From an uncultured Peptococcaceae bacterium (GTDB lineage: Bacteria; Bacillota; Peptococcia; Peptococcales; Peptococcaceae), in the NCBI GenBank assembly GCA_958451915.1, contig CAUDRX010000055.1:1-12732 (forward strand): a stretch of DNA of 12,732 nt, written 5' to 3'. The position numbers and the translations under genes are program-made. This document shows, in pieces, positions 1-6,752 of this stretch. The notes under the pieces were generated by a model. The model was not told the DNA's origin. It did no database searches and saw nothing but the letters and a program-made list of their open reading frames with translations. The number at the start of each line of letters is the position of its first letter. Position 1 is the first letter of the stretch.

Positions 1-489
1 GACCCCTACACAGAAACCAGCAACATCATACTCACCAACTTTATAGAAGCCTGGCATCTCTGCTGTTTCACCGCCAACCAGGGCACAATTGGCCTGCACG
101 CAGCCATCTGCAACACCCTTTACGACCTGTGCAAACTGTTCTGGTTCCAGCTTTCCGACCGCAACATAATCGAGGAAGAAGAGTGGCTCGGCTCCGCTTA
201 CAAGGATATCATTCACGCACATTGCGACAGCATCAATACCGATGGTGTCATGCTTGTTCATGTCAAACGCCAGCTTCAGCTTGGTGCCCACGCCATCAGT
301 GCCACTGATGAGGACTGGGTTCTCATATTTATCCTTATCGAAAGCGAAAAGTCCGCCAAACCCGCCAAGACCGCCAATAACTTCCGGACGCTGGGTTTGT
401 TTGACATAAGGTTTGATCAGTTCTACAGAAGCGTTACCCGCGTCAATGTCAACGCCGGCATCTTTATAAGTAATGGTTTTCTTTTCCAC
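1..489 (-). CDS. purM: PurM, phosphoribosylformylglycinamidine cyclo-ligase (AIR synthetase), 3' end outside window
   Basis: Converts FGAM to AIR with ATP, the fifth step of purine synthesis, in the cytoplasm. The first 163 codons are present and the rest lies beyond base 1. Translation from 489 gives an N-terminus with YKDAGVDIDAG, then GGLGGFGGLF, SGTDGVGTKLKLA, DAVAMCVNDILVSGAEPLFF and GGETAEMPGFY, all characteristic AIR synthetase motifs; the DGVGTK and CVNDI segments belong to the ATP/substrate site. The start is a GTG at 487-489, preceded by GGAGGAG with a 5-nt gap; no ATG in frame fits as well. It follows purF by 17 nt and is the last operon gene visible. It is intact as far as it can be read, and identification is secure. 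Confidence 0.96.
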   Translation of the reverse strand, partial: MEKKTITYKDAGVDIDAGNASVELIKPYVKQTQRPEVIGGLGGFGGLFAFDKDKYENPVLISGTDGVGTKLKLAFDMNKHDTIGIDAVAMCVNDILVSGAEPLFFLDYVAVGKLEPEQFAQVVKGVADGCVQANCALVGGETAEMPGFYKVGEYDVAGFCVGV

Positions 490-506
490 GGAATCTCCTC
501 CTAGAC

Positions 507-1904
507 TCACTTCTTCTTGCATGCTAGATAACCCACGCAGTAGTCGCCATTGAGGCAGGCCGCGCAGTAGACATCTTCACCGCCGACAGCTTCATAAAGG
601 CCTTCCAGACTGAGATAGTGCAGGCTGTCAGCATCGATATATTGACGGATCTCTTCGATGGTATTATTGGCAGCAATGAGCTTGTCGCGTTCTGCAGTAT
701 CGATCCCATAATAACAAGGATAAAGCACTGGCGGACAGGTGATCAGCATATGGACTTCTGCTGCCCCGCGCTCGCGCAGAAGCGCAACGAGACGTTTGCT
801 GGTCGTGCCACGAACGATCGAATCGTCAACAACGGCGATCTTTTTACCACCGATCTCTTCACGGATCGGGCTCAGTTTCAGATTGACCATACGTTCACGC
901 ATCGCCTGGGTTGGCTGGATGAACGAGCGCGCCGTATAACGGTTCTTCAGGATCCCTTGCGTAAATGTCTTACCGGCTGCCTCAGCATAACCAATCGCCG
1001 CCGTAGTCCCGGAATCTGGCACCGGAATGACAATATCAACATCAAGGTCGCCTGTCTCACGCGCCAGGATCGCACCCATGCGACGGCGGGACTGGTTAAC
1101 ATTGATGCCATCGATGGTACTGTCCGGACGCGCGAAATACACATATTCAAAGATGCAGTGAGCGGTACGGTCCGCTTTTTTCGTGGCAACAGAGTGTACA
1201 CCATTTTCATCGATGGCAATGATCTCTCCTGGATCGACGTCACGCACGAACGCAGCGCCAACAGTATCCAGGGCACATGATTCCGACGCTACCACAAAAC
1301 CGGCACCGTCTGGCAGCGCGCCGATACAGAGTGGGCGGTTGCCATACGGATCGCGCGCTGCAAAGATCTTACCGTCATTGACAGCTACCAAAGCATAAGA
1401 TCCTTCAAGATCGAACATTGCTTTATGCATCGCAACGTCCATACTGTTCTCTGCATAACGTGCCAGCAAGTTGCAGAGCACTTCTGTATCGGTCGTCGTC
1501 TGGAAAAGGGAGCCAGTCTTTGCCAACGATTCACGAAGCTGTTCAGTGTTCGTCAGGTTCCCGTTATGGGCCAGAGCAAACTGCCCCTGATAGTAATTGG
1601 CAACGATCGGCTGTGTGTTTAATTCACTCGATTCTCCGGTCGTGGCATAGCGCACGTGGCCGATCGCCAGACTTCCTGGCAGATTTGCCAGGATCTCTTC
1701 ATTAAAAACGTCATTGACAAGGCCAAGACGTTTGTGAAAGCGGATCTCCCCCTTGTTCCAGACAGCAAGTCCGCAGCCTTCCTGGCCGCGATGCTGCAAG
1801 GCGAAGAGTCCCAGATACGCAAGCTGTGCCACATCCATCCCTGGCGCACAGATCGCAAAAACGCCGCACTCTTCGTGGATCCCATCCTCTGTAATACGAG
1901 CCAT
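507..1904 (-). CDS. purF: PurF, amidophosphoribosyltransferase
   Basis: Catalyses the first committed purine step: PRPP plus glutamine gives phosphoribosylamine. The 465-residue protein has an N-terminal Ntn-glutaminase domain. A 12-residue propeptide is expected to be removed to expose catalytic Cys13 (EECGVFAI), followed by ALQHRGQE near 36-42, GHVRYATTG near 82-90 and AHNGNLTN near 112-119. The C-terminal phosphoribosyltransferase domain has the PRPP loop VVDDSIVRGTT at about 358-368. Cys250, Cys397, Cys447 and Cys450 match the positions of the Fe4S4 ligands in the B. subtilis enzyme, so this is the Fe-S, propeptide-containing type rather than the E. coli type. The ATG at 1904 has AGGGGAG upstream. 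It starts 25 nt after purC. Its substrate PRPP is the likely ligand of the operon's leader riboswitch. Confidence 0.98.
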   Translation of the reverse strand: MARITEDGIHEECGVFAICAPGMDVAQLAYLGLFALQHRGQEGCGLAVWNKGEIRFHKRLGLVNDVFNEEILANLPGSLAIGHVRYATTGESSELNTQPIVANYYQGQFALAHNGNLTNTEQLRESLAKTGSLFQTTTDTEVLCNLLARYAENSMDVAMHKAMFDLEGSYALVAVNDGKIFAARDPYGNRPLCIGALPDGAGFVVASESCALDTVGAAFVRDVDPGEIIAIDENGVHSVATKKADRTAHCIFEYVYFARPDSTIDGINVNQSRRRMGAILARETGDLDVDIVIPVPDSGTTAAIGYAEAAGKTFTQGILKNRYTARSFIQPTQAMRERMVNLKLSPIREEIGGKKIAVVDDSIVRGTTSKRLVALLRERGAAEVHMLITCPPVLYPCYYGIDTAERDKLIAANNTIEEIRQYIDADSLHYLSLEGLYEAVGGEDVYCAACLNGDYCVGYLACKKK

Positions 1905-1929
1905 GATTGTTCTCCCCTTAGTCTGTGGA

Positions 1930-2652
1930 TTAAAGGCCGATGTTCTTCAAACGATTATAAACTTCGATATAAGCTTCTTCTACGCCGCCAAGGTCTCTTC
2001 TGAAGCGGTCTTTGTCGAGTTTTTCGTGGGTATCTTTGTCCCAGAGACGGCAAGTGTCAGGAGAGATCTCATCAGCAAGGATGATCTTACCTTCCGGGGT
2101 GCGGCCAAACTCAAGCTTGAAATCAACGAGCACGAGGTTGGCTTTATCAAAGATCTTCTGCAGAAGTTCGTTGATCTTGAAGGCCTGAGCGATGATCTCG
2201 TCGATCTCTTCTTCAGTAGCCAGATCCAGTGCCAGCGCATGATAACGATTGATCATTGGATCACCAAGGTCATCATTCTTATAGGAAAATTCAAGAATCG
2301 GACGAGGCAGCACTTCGCCTTCCGGACGGCCAACACGCTTAGAAAGGGAACCAGCGATAACATTGCGGGCAATGACTTCAAGCGGTACGATCTCTACGCG
2401 TTTAACGAGCTGATGAGTGTCATCAATGAACTCAACCAGGTGGGTCTCGATGCCCTCTTTTTCCAGTTCACGGAAGAGCATAGCGCTGACCTTGTTATTG
2501 ATCACGCCCTTACCTTCGATGGTGCCACGTTTTTCACCATTAAATGCAGTCGCATCATCTTTGTATTCGACCATGTAAAGAGCATCGTCACTGGTCTTAA
2601 AAACTTTTTTTGCTTTACCTTCATATAATTGTTCCAATACTTCTACTGCCAT
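1930..2652 (-). CDS. purC: PurC, SAICAR synthetase
   Basis: Joins CAIR and aspartate using ATP to make SAICAR. The 240-residue length is usual for the bacterial enzyme. Visible family motifs are YEGKAKKV near the N-terminus, GKGVINN near 48, the signature LEVIARNVIAGSLSKR near 91-106, VLVDFKLEFG near 175, and LADEISPDTCRLWD near 193-206. The ATG at 2652 is preceded by AGGAGG at good distance, which supports the start even though the protein then begins with a few residues (MAVEV) ahead of the common LEQLYEG core. It lies 52 nt after purB and 25 nt before purF. No truncation or frameshift is seen. Confidence 0.97.
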   Translation of the reverse strand: MAVEVLEQLYEGKAKKVFKTSDDALYMVEYKDDATAFNGEKRGTIEGKGVINNKVSAMLFRELEKEGIETHLVEFIDDTHQLVKRVEIVPLEVIARNVIAGSLSKRVGRPEGEVLPRPILEFSYKNDDLGDPMINRYHALALDLATEEEIDEIIAQAFKINELLQKIFDKANLVLVDFKLEFGRTPEGKIILADEISPDTCRLWDKDTHEKLDKDRFRRDLGGVEEAYIEVYNRLKNIGL

Positions 2653-2704
2653 GATTGATAGCCTCCTAAATAGTGATTTATAGATTAAATGGTCGATCGA
2701 TAAC

Positions 2705-4000
2705 TCAGTTTAAGCCGCAACGTTCGAAGATCTCGTCAATGTGCTTAAGATGATAATGATAATCAAAAGCATCATCCAGATCTTCTTTGGACAGCACACT
2801 GGTGATCGCTGGGTCTTCCTCCAGAAGAGGGCGGAATGGTTTCTGTTCATCCCAAGCGCGTGCGGTCTTTGGCTGAACAAGATCGTAAGCCTGTTCACGG
2901 CTCATCCCTTTATCAATCAGCTTGAGCATGACATGCTGTGAATAGATGAGACCAAAGGTCGCACCCATATTGCGGATCATGTTTTCAGGGAAAACAGTCA
3001 GATCTTTGACGATCTTGGCAAAACGGTTCAGCTGATAGTCGAGCAGGATCGTTGCATCCGGCAGGATGATGCGTTCTGCTGAAGAATGGGAGATGTCACG
3101 TTCATGCCAAAGCGCCACATTTTCATATGCTGTATGCATATATCCACGCAGCACACGAGCACAGCCACACATATTTTCCGAGCCGATCGGATTGCGCTTA
3201 TGAGGCATAGCAGAAGACCCCTTCTGACCGGCAGCAAAGTATTCTTCTACTTCGCGCTGCTCAGTCTTCTGCAAGCCGCGGATCTCGGTCGCAAAACGTT
3301 CAACAGAAGTAGCGATAAGTGCAAGGCAGGCCAGGTATTCGGCATGCAGATCGCGAGGCAAAACCTGCGTGGAAACTTCCTGTGCACGAATACCGAGGTG
3401 TTCACAGACATAAGCTTCTACTGCTGGCGGGGTATTGGCAAAAGTGCCAACTGCACCAGAGATCTTGCCAGCTTCCACACCCTTGGACGCATGCTCGAAA
3501 CGTTCGATATTGCGCTTCATCTCGGAATACCAGTTGAGCAGCTTCAGACCAAAGGTTGTCGGTTCTGCATGAACCCCGTGAGTACGGCCCATTTCAACGG
3601 TGTATTTGTACTCTTTGGCTTTTTCGCCGATAACATCTCTGAGCTGTTCCAGATCCTTCCTGATGATGGCATTGGCCTGCTTCAACAAGTAGCCATAAGC
3701 TGTATCAACGACATCGGTACTGGTCAGGCCATAATGCACCCACTTTTTTTCTTCTCCAAGAGATTCAGAAACAGTGCGAGTGAATGCTACAACGTCATGA
3801 CGGGTCTGTTTTTCGATCTCATAAATACGATCAACATCAAAACGCGCATTCTTGCGCAGTGCTTCTGCATCTTCCTTTGGCACAACGCCCAATTCCGACC
3901 ATGCCTCTGTGGCAAGGATCTCTACTTCGAGCCAGGCAGCAAATTTGTTCTCTTCAGTCCAGATCTGCGCCATCTCATCTCTGCTGTAACGATTGATCAT
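2705..4000 (-). CDS. purB: PurB, adenylosuccinate lyase
   Basis: Cleaves SAICAR to AICAR plus fumarate and also adenylosuccinate to AMP plus fumarate, so it acts twice in purine synthesis. The 431 residues belong to the fumarase/aspartase superfamily. The N-terminus carries RYSRDEMAQIW, then TRHDVVAFTR near 66-75, HYGLTSTDVVDTA near 88-100 and the catalytic-histidine segment GRTHGVHAEPTTFG. The superfamily signature loop GSSAMPHKRNPIGSEN bears the mobile catalytic serine. The ATG at 4000 is preceded by GGAGG and a 6-nt gap. It starts 20 nt after the purE stop. The length is typical for the Bacillus type, and it appears intact. Confidence 0.98.
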   Translation of the reverse strand: MINRYSRDEMAQIWTEENKFAAWLEVEILATEAWSELGVVPKEDAEALRKNARFDVDRIYEIEKQTRHDVVAFTRTVSESLGEEKKWVHYGLTSTDVVDTAYGYLLKQANAIIRKDLEQLRDVIGEKAKEYKYTVEMGRTHGVHAEPTTFGLKLLNWYSEMKRNIERFEHASKGVEAGKISGAVGTFANTPPAVEAYVCEHLGIRAQEVSTQVLPRDLHAEYLACLALIATSVERFATEIRGLQKTEQREVEEYFAAGQKGSSAMPHKRNPIGSENMCGCARVLRGYMHTAYENVALWHERDISHSSAERIILPDATILLDYQLNRFAKIVKDLTVFPENMIRNMGATFGLIYSQHVMLKLIDKGMSREQAYDLVQPKTARAWDEQKPFRPLLEEDPAITSVLSKEDLDDAFDYHYHLKHIDEIFERCGLN

Positions 4001-4020
4001 AGCGTTCCTCCAATTTTTTC

Positions 4021-4521
4021 TTAGTTTTGTGCGAGAGTTTCCTGGATCTTCGCGTTCTTTTTCTGAACGGATTCCTTCATGTTTTCTTTGTAAGCAACGA
4101 GTTTCTGCTGCAAGTCTTCATCAGCTGTCGCAAGGATCTGTACAGCGAGCAGACCTGCATTCTTCGCACCATCGATCCCAACGGAAGCAACAGGTACGCC
4201 GGATGGCATCTGTACAATAGCATAGAGAGCATCTACACCGTTGAGCGCAGTGGCATTGATCGGTACCCCAATGACCGGCAGTGTCGTCTTGGCTGCGATC
4301 ACGCCTGGCAGATGCGCAGCTGCACCAGCACCGGCGATGATCACCTTAAGGCCACGTTCGACCGCAGTCTCGGCATATTCCAGCGTATCTTCCGGCGTGC
4401 GGTGTGCGCTGGAAACTTTCACTTCATACCCAACACCAAATTCTTCCAAAACATCAACTGCTTTCTTCATCAGTGCGAAATCCGAGTCACTGCCCATGAT
4501 GATTCCGACTTTTACATTCAT
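4021..4521 (-). CDS. purE: PurE, N5-CAIR mutase / AIR carboxylase catalytic subunit
   Basis: Forms CAIR, the carboxylated imidazole intermediate. Family motifs are GIIMGSDSD at 6-14, SSAHRTPE near 37-44, AGAGAAAHLPG near 66-76 and IVQMPSGVPVA near 103-113. An ATG also occurs at 4536, but its GGAGG overlaps the ribosome binding site itself. The ATG at 4521, 8 nt after GGAGG, gives the expected N-terminus MNVKVGIIMG, so I chose it (166 residues). It is the first gene of the pur operon, directly behind the riboswitch terminator. Sequence alone does not settle whether it uses N5-CAIR (class I, needing PurK) or AIR plus CO2 (class II). No purK lies in the window. Confidence 0.96.
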   Translation of the reverse strand: MNVKVGIIMGSDSDFALMKKAVDVLEEFGVGYEVKVSSAHRTPEDTLEYAETAVERGLKVIIAGAGAAAHLPGVIAAKTTLPVIGVPINATALNGVDALYAIVQMPSGVPVASVGIDGAKNAGLLAVQILATADEDLQQKLVAYKENMKESVQKKNAKIQETLAQN

Positions 4522-4550
4522 TTCTTCTGCCTCCATTTTGGACCATCACT

Positions 4551-4622
4551 AAAAAAACAAAAAGCCCAAGGCAGATAGGTTTCACTCTCGAAATTGTAGG
4601 AAACCTACCCGCCTGGGCTTTT
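4551..4622 (-). terminator. Intrinsic terminator of the pur leader (riboswitch expression platform)
   Basis: In the minus-strand RNA, AAGCCC-AGGC-GGGTAGGTTTC (from 4622 down to 4600) pairs almost completely with GAAACCTA-TCTGCC-TTGGGCTT (4588 down to 4562), giving a stem of about 20 bp. It is followed by a U tract interrupted by one G (4563-4551). The 5' arm is the conserved 3' strand of the upstream aptamer, so terminator and aptamer exclude each other. The tract ends 15 nt before the purE ribosome binding site. Confidence 0.93.
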
Positions 4623-4695
4623 ATCCCTTCGGTGTAGCAACCAAGTGCCCATACCACTTGGTTGGACTGTTTCCACCCTAGGTATGCTTTCCCGC
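4599..4695 (-). promoter_or_regulatory. ykkC-family riboswitch aptamer, PRPP subtype (2b)
   Basis: Seen on the minus strand, in order: CTAGGG (4681-4676), a 9-bp hairpin with arms AACCAAGTG and CACTTGGTT (4663-4639), CTACACCG, GGGATAAAAGCCC (4627-4615), then AGGCGGGTAGG. The CTAGGG, ACACCG and GGGATAAAAGCCC blocks are hallmarks of the ykkC riboswitch superfamily. The outer stem P1 forms from GGAAA...TACC (near 4693-4681) and GGTA...TTTCC (near 4609-4599). Known members of this superfamily sense guanidine, ppGpp or PRPP. The PRPP subtype typically precedes purine genes, and the AGCCCAGGCGGGTAGG ending fits it. Because aptamer folding blocks the terminator, PRPP is expected to turn purE-M expression on. 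The ligand assignment is inference from sequence and gene context; the superfamily call is secure. Confidence 0.9.
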
Positions 4696-4772
4696 ATTTT
4701 TGACATATTAAAATATATCCAATGACGGTTTTATTGTTTTCTATAGCGTAAATCACATAGTATTACATTATT

Positions 4773-4801
4773 ACTTTATCACAGTGCGCATTTAACGTCA
4801 A
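4773..4801 (-). promoter_or_regulatory. Likely promoter of the pur operon
   Basis: On the minus strand a TTGACG -35 (4801-4796) is followed after exactly 17 nt by TAAAGT (4778-4773). This would start RNA near 4766 and give a leader of about 70 nt before the aptamer. The -35 is near consensus, the -10 weaker. It begins 32 nt after the yraN stop. Confidence 0.6.
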
Positions 4802-4832
4802 TGTCCCTGCAAAAAAACAGAAATTTTAAGCA

Positions 4833-5192
4833 TCAAAATGCATCTTGAAAATGTTCCAGTACGGCATCCTGCCCTTCTCCAACGATAGTGATCACATCAA
4901 AGCGACAGGCATATCCCGCAAATTCGGGATTTTCATAGAGGAAATGTTCCGCCGCTGCCCGGATATGCCCCTGCTTACGCGCATCCACCGTCTCGACAGG
5001 ATGACCATAGGTGCAGTCATGTCTGCTCCGCACCTCTGTAAACACCAGCAGCGCATCTGGCAGCACAGAAATAAGATCGATCTCCCCCTGCCGTGTCAGA
5101 TAATTTCTTGCGATGATGCGATGTTTATGGGCGCGCAGATACTTCTCTGCCTGTTTTTCACTGGCTTTGCCGAAATCCTGTTTTCTGTTCAT
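4833..5192 (-). CDS. yraN: YraN (UPF0102) family nuclease-fold protein
   Basis: 119 residues, the normal size for this family. It has the restriction-endonuclease-like fold motifs in order: GKASEKQAEKYL near 8-19, ARNYLTRQGEIDLI near 28-41 and VFTEVRSR near 50-57, then the conserved ETVDARKQGHI segment and RFDVITI near the C-terminus. The Asp of GEIDLI and the Glu of EVR are the presumed metal ligands; Arg rather than Lys after the Val also occurs in E. coli YraN, so it is not a defect. The biochemical role of the family is not established. The start is an ATG whose first two bases overlap the yqeY stop (TGATG), implying translational coupling; no separate ribosome binding site is seen. A TTG one codon upstream is a poorer choice. 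Confidence 0.9.
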   Translation of the reverse strand: MNRKQDFGKASEKQAEKYLRAHKHRIIARNYLTRQGEIDLISVLPDALLVFTEVRSRHDCTYGHPVETVDARKQGHIRAAAEHFLYENPEFAGYACRFDVITIVGEGQDAVLEHFQDAF

Positions 5193-5626
5193 CAAAAGAG
5201 ACTGCTGACAACTTTATTGATTTCCTTGCCATCGGCTTTCCCCGCCAATGCTGGCATGACCACTTTCATGATCGCACCTTTGTTCTTCGGATCAAGCGCG
5301 ATGCCATTTTCATCTAAAAGACGAAGAACCTCCGCTTTGATCTCATCCCCGGACAGTTGTTTTGGCATGTACTGTTCCAAAACGGCCAGCTCGGCTTCAA
5401 GCTCTTCGATCTTATCCGGACGATCTTTGGACATCTCAATGGCTTCCTTGACCTGTTTAACCTGCTTTGCGATCGCCTTTGCGCTGTCAGCCTCTGTCGG
5501 TTCCTGACCGAGTTCTTTTTTGATATAAATGAGGTCAGAAAGGATATTGGTGATGACCTTGTTCTTTAATTTGTCTTTTTCTTTCAATGCGACCATTTTT
5601 TCTTTTCTGAAATCATCATAAAGCAT
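5192..5626 (-). CDS. yqeY: GatB/YqeY domain protein
   Basis: 144 residues, full length for the stand-alone YqeY family. The N-terminus MLYDDFRKEKMVALKEKDK... is the usual helical region, with KNKVITNILSDLI in the position of the family's conserved helix. AVLEQYMPKQLS near 86-97 is the most recognisable motif, followed by the C-terminal GAIMKVVMPALAGKADGKEINKVV segment that resembles the tail domain of GatB (the tRNA amidotransferase subunit). That domain binds tRNA in GatB; the role of free YqeY is unknown. The ATG at 5626 has AGGAGG upstream. It lies 71 nt after the zinc-knuckle gene and overlaps yraN by one base. Confidence 0.92.
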   Translation of the reverse strand: MLYDDFRKEKMVALKEKDKLKNKVITNILSDLIYIKKELGQEPTEADSAKAIAKQVKQVKEAIEMSKDRPDKIEELEAELAVLEQYMPKQLSGDEIKAEVLRLLDENGIALDPKNKGAIMKVVMPALAGKADGKEINKVVSSLF

Positions 5627-5652
5627 TGCTGTTTTCCTCCTTCGAAATCAAA

Positions 5653-5683
5653 GAATGTAGAATCGGCAAGCGATCCTACATTC
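5653..5683 (-). other. Stem-loop between the zinc-knuckle gene and yqeY
   Basis: GAATGTAG and CTACATTC pair perfectly (8 bp), with an inner ATCG/CGAT stem and a four-base loop. On the minus strand it is followed by TTTGATTT, a poor U tract. It may be a weak attenuator or an RNA-stability element. The sequence ATGACA-N17-TAGGAT just upstream and overlapping it could be a secondary promoter for yqeY, but that is weak. Confidence 0.45.
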
Positions 5684-5697
5684 CATTAACCAATCTG

Positions 5698-6276
5698 TCA
5701 TTGTTCCTGATCCTGCTGTTTTGAAGCCTTTGTGACGACAGCCGCCTTCACACTCTTGATCATCCATGTAAAAGCCAGACTCACAAGCGTCACCACCGGA
5801 TAAACGAAAGCAGAGATCCCTACCATCGCGAATCGTTTGGCAGGTTTTTCTTCCAGGCGATACCCGACGCCGTGGCAACTCGGGCAGATCCCTTCGATCT
5901 TACGACGGCGCAACTCACCAGCGGCGACAACAGCGCGCCCTTCACAGGTTGGACACTTCTCACTTTCTGTCGTCGTCTCAACAGTTTCTTTATAGAGCAC
6001 GGCATATCCATCACAGACAGGGCAGACCTTTTCTGTGGTCACCTCACGCCCATCCACGATCTCGATTTGCTGCACACGGCCATTTTTGCAGTTTGGATTA
6101 TCACATGGCCGTTCTTCAACACGCTTTTTCGAAACCTTGTGAGTGATCACGCCTTTACCACGGCAAGTCGGACAAGGAACCAGTTCGTCCTCGCGACAAC
6201 GTCCTGGCAGGATACCAGCACCATGGCAGGTCTCACAGCGAGATGCGATCTTTGGAAAAAACGCAGAGCTATTCAT
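5698..6276 (-). CDS. Multi-CxxC zinc-knuckle protein with C-terminal membrane helix
   Basis: 192 residues. Six cysteine pairs resemble DnaJ-type CxxCxGxG zinc repeats: Cys14/17, Cys35/38, Cys58/63 (CDNPNC, spaced by four), Cys85/88, Cys108/111 and Cys131/134. Only the first, second and last keep the full CxxCxGxG glycines. There is no J domain, so it is not DnaJ. A hydrophobic stretch at about 149-173 is followed by a basic then polar tail. One membrane anchor with the zinc array on the other side is therefore likely. The ATG at 6276 has GGGAGG at 7-nt distance. It follows the 80-residue zinc-knuckle gene by 17 nt. Possible roles are protein folding, metal storage or membrane scaffolding, but none can be assigned from sequence. 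Confidence 0.8.
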   Translation of the reverse strand: MNSSAFFPKIASRCETCHGAGILPGRCREDELVPCPTCRGKGVITHKVSKKRVEERPCDNPNCKNGRVQQIEIVDGREVTTEKVCPVCDGYAVLYKETVETTTESEKCPTCEGRAVVAAGELRRRKIEGICPSCHGVGYRLEEKPAKRFAMVGISAFVYPVVTLVSLAFTWMIKSVKAAVVTKASKQQDQEQ

Positions 6277-6293
6277 TGATCAGCCTCCCGTCA

Positions 6294-6536
6294 TCAAAAA
6301 AACAACAGCGCGCAGGCGACGACAACAGCTACAACCACGACAACCGCAGCGACCATCCCGCCCGTGTTCTTTTCAACAATAGTCCCTTTTCCACCGCAAT
6401 AATCACATGGCACTGGCGCGCAGTCGGTCCCATCCGCATTGCAGCATTCCACGGCACCGCGTCCCTCGCAGACCGGGCAGACATATTCTTTATAGAAAGG
6501 ATATTTTTTCACATATTTTCTCTGTTCGGCACTCAT
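6294..6536 (-). CDS. Small zinc-knuckle protein with C-terminal membrane anchor
   Basis: 80 residues from the ATG at 6536, which has GGAGGG 7 nt upstream; a TTG at 6551 in the same frame would put the ribosome binding site inside the gene and is rejected. It holds CPVCEGRG (Cys20/23) and CDYCGGKG (Cys44/47), with extra cysteines at 31, 32 and 39. The last 20 residues are a nearly pure Val/Ala/Leu/Phe helix with no charge after it, which looks like a tail anchor. It is the first gene of the unit with the 192-residue zinc-knuckle protein, yqeY and yraN. It shares the same design as its neighbour and may be a partner or shortened paralogue. Function unknown. Confidence 0.78.
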   Translation of the reverse strand: MSAEQRKYVKKYPFYKEYVCPVCEGRGAVECCNADGTDCAPVPCDYCGGKGTIVEKNTGGMVAAVVVVVAVVVACALLFF

Positions 6537-6558
6537 TTGAGATCCCTCCAAACGCTTT

Positions 6559-6603
6559 CTATTTCAATAGAAATAGTATAGCACAGGGCTATTTTGCGCG
6601 CAA
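6559..6603 (-). promoter_or_regulatory. Promoter of the zinc-knuckle/yqeY/yraN unit with an overlapping inverted repeat
   Basis: On the minus strand, TTGCGC (6603-6598), 17 nt, then TATACT (6580-6575) preceded by TGC, an extended -10. A perfect inverted repeat, CTATTTC-N4-GAAATAG (6559-6576), begins inside the -10 and covers the start region. This is a good position for a repressor site or a 5' hairpin. Confidence 0.65.
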
Positions 6604-6674
6604 GCGGCGCAGGTCACTAAGGTTCTCTTATCAATTTAATCTTTTGACCGAAGACTTTTTCGTTAGAATTTCGA

Positions 6675-6712
6675 GAAAATCCCTTGATTTTCCGGTAACT
6701 ATCTGCTATTCT
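6675..6712 (+). promoter_or_regulatory. Promoter of rpmB with an inverted repeat over the -35
   Basis: TTGATT (6684-6689), a 17-nt spacer ending in TGC, and TATTCT (6707-6712) form an extended -10 promoter. The perfect inverted repeat GAAAATC-N4-GATTTTC (6675-6692) covers the -35 hexamer. RNA would start about 33 nt before the ribosome binding site AAAGGAGG. Confidence 0.65.
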
Positions 6713-6752
6713 AATCAAGTATGATTTTACAGACGTTAAAGGAGGTTTTGTG

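Noticed and set aside
618..1280. 220-codon open frame on the plus strand opposite purF
   Set aside because: It is antisense to a strongly conserved gene, has no ribosome binding site and encodes no recognisable protein; it is a by-product of purF codon use.
1753..2628. 291-codon plus-strand frame opposite purF/purC
   Set aside because: Shadow of two clear genes, crossing their junction; no start signal or family motif.
3086..4024. 312-codon plus-strand frame opposite purB
   Set aside because: Shadow of the purB coding strand; composition and lack of motifs argue against a gene.
4600..4622. Plus-strand CCGCCTGGGC resembling the 3' part of a ZTP (pfl) riboswitch
   Set aside because: The 5' conserved part of the ZTP aptamer is missing and the next plus-strand gene is far away; the string is the complement of the ykkC 3' strand.
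4660..4682. T-box-like AGGGTGG in the pur leader
   Set aside because: The surrounding CTAGGG, ACACCG and GGGATAAAAGCCC blocks are those of the ykkC class, and no specifier stem or NCCA-binding bulge is seen.
5034..5036. Arg in place of catalytic Lys in YraN (EVR instead of EVK) as a sign of inactivity
   Set aside because: E. coli YraN also has EVR at this place, so it is normal for the family.
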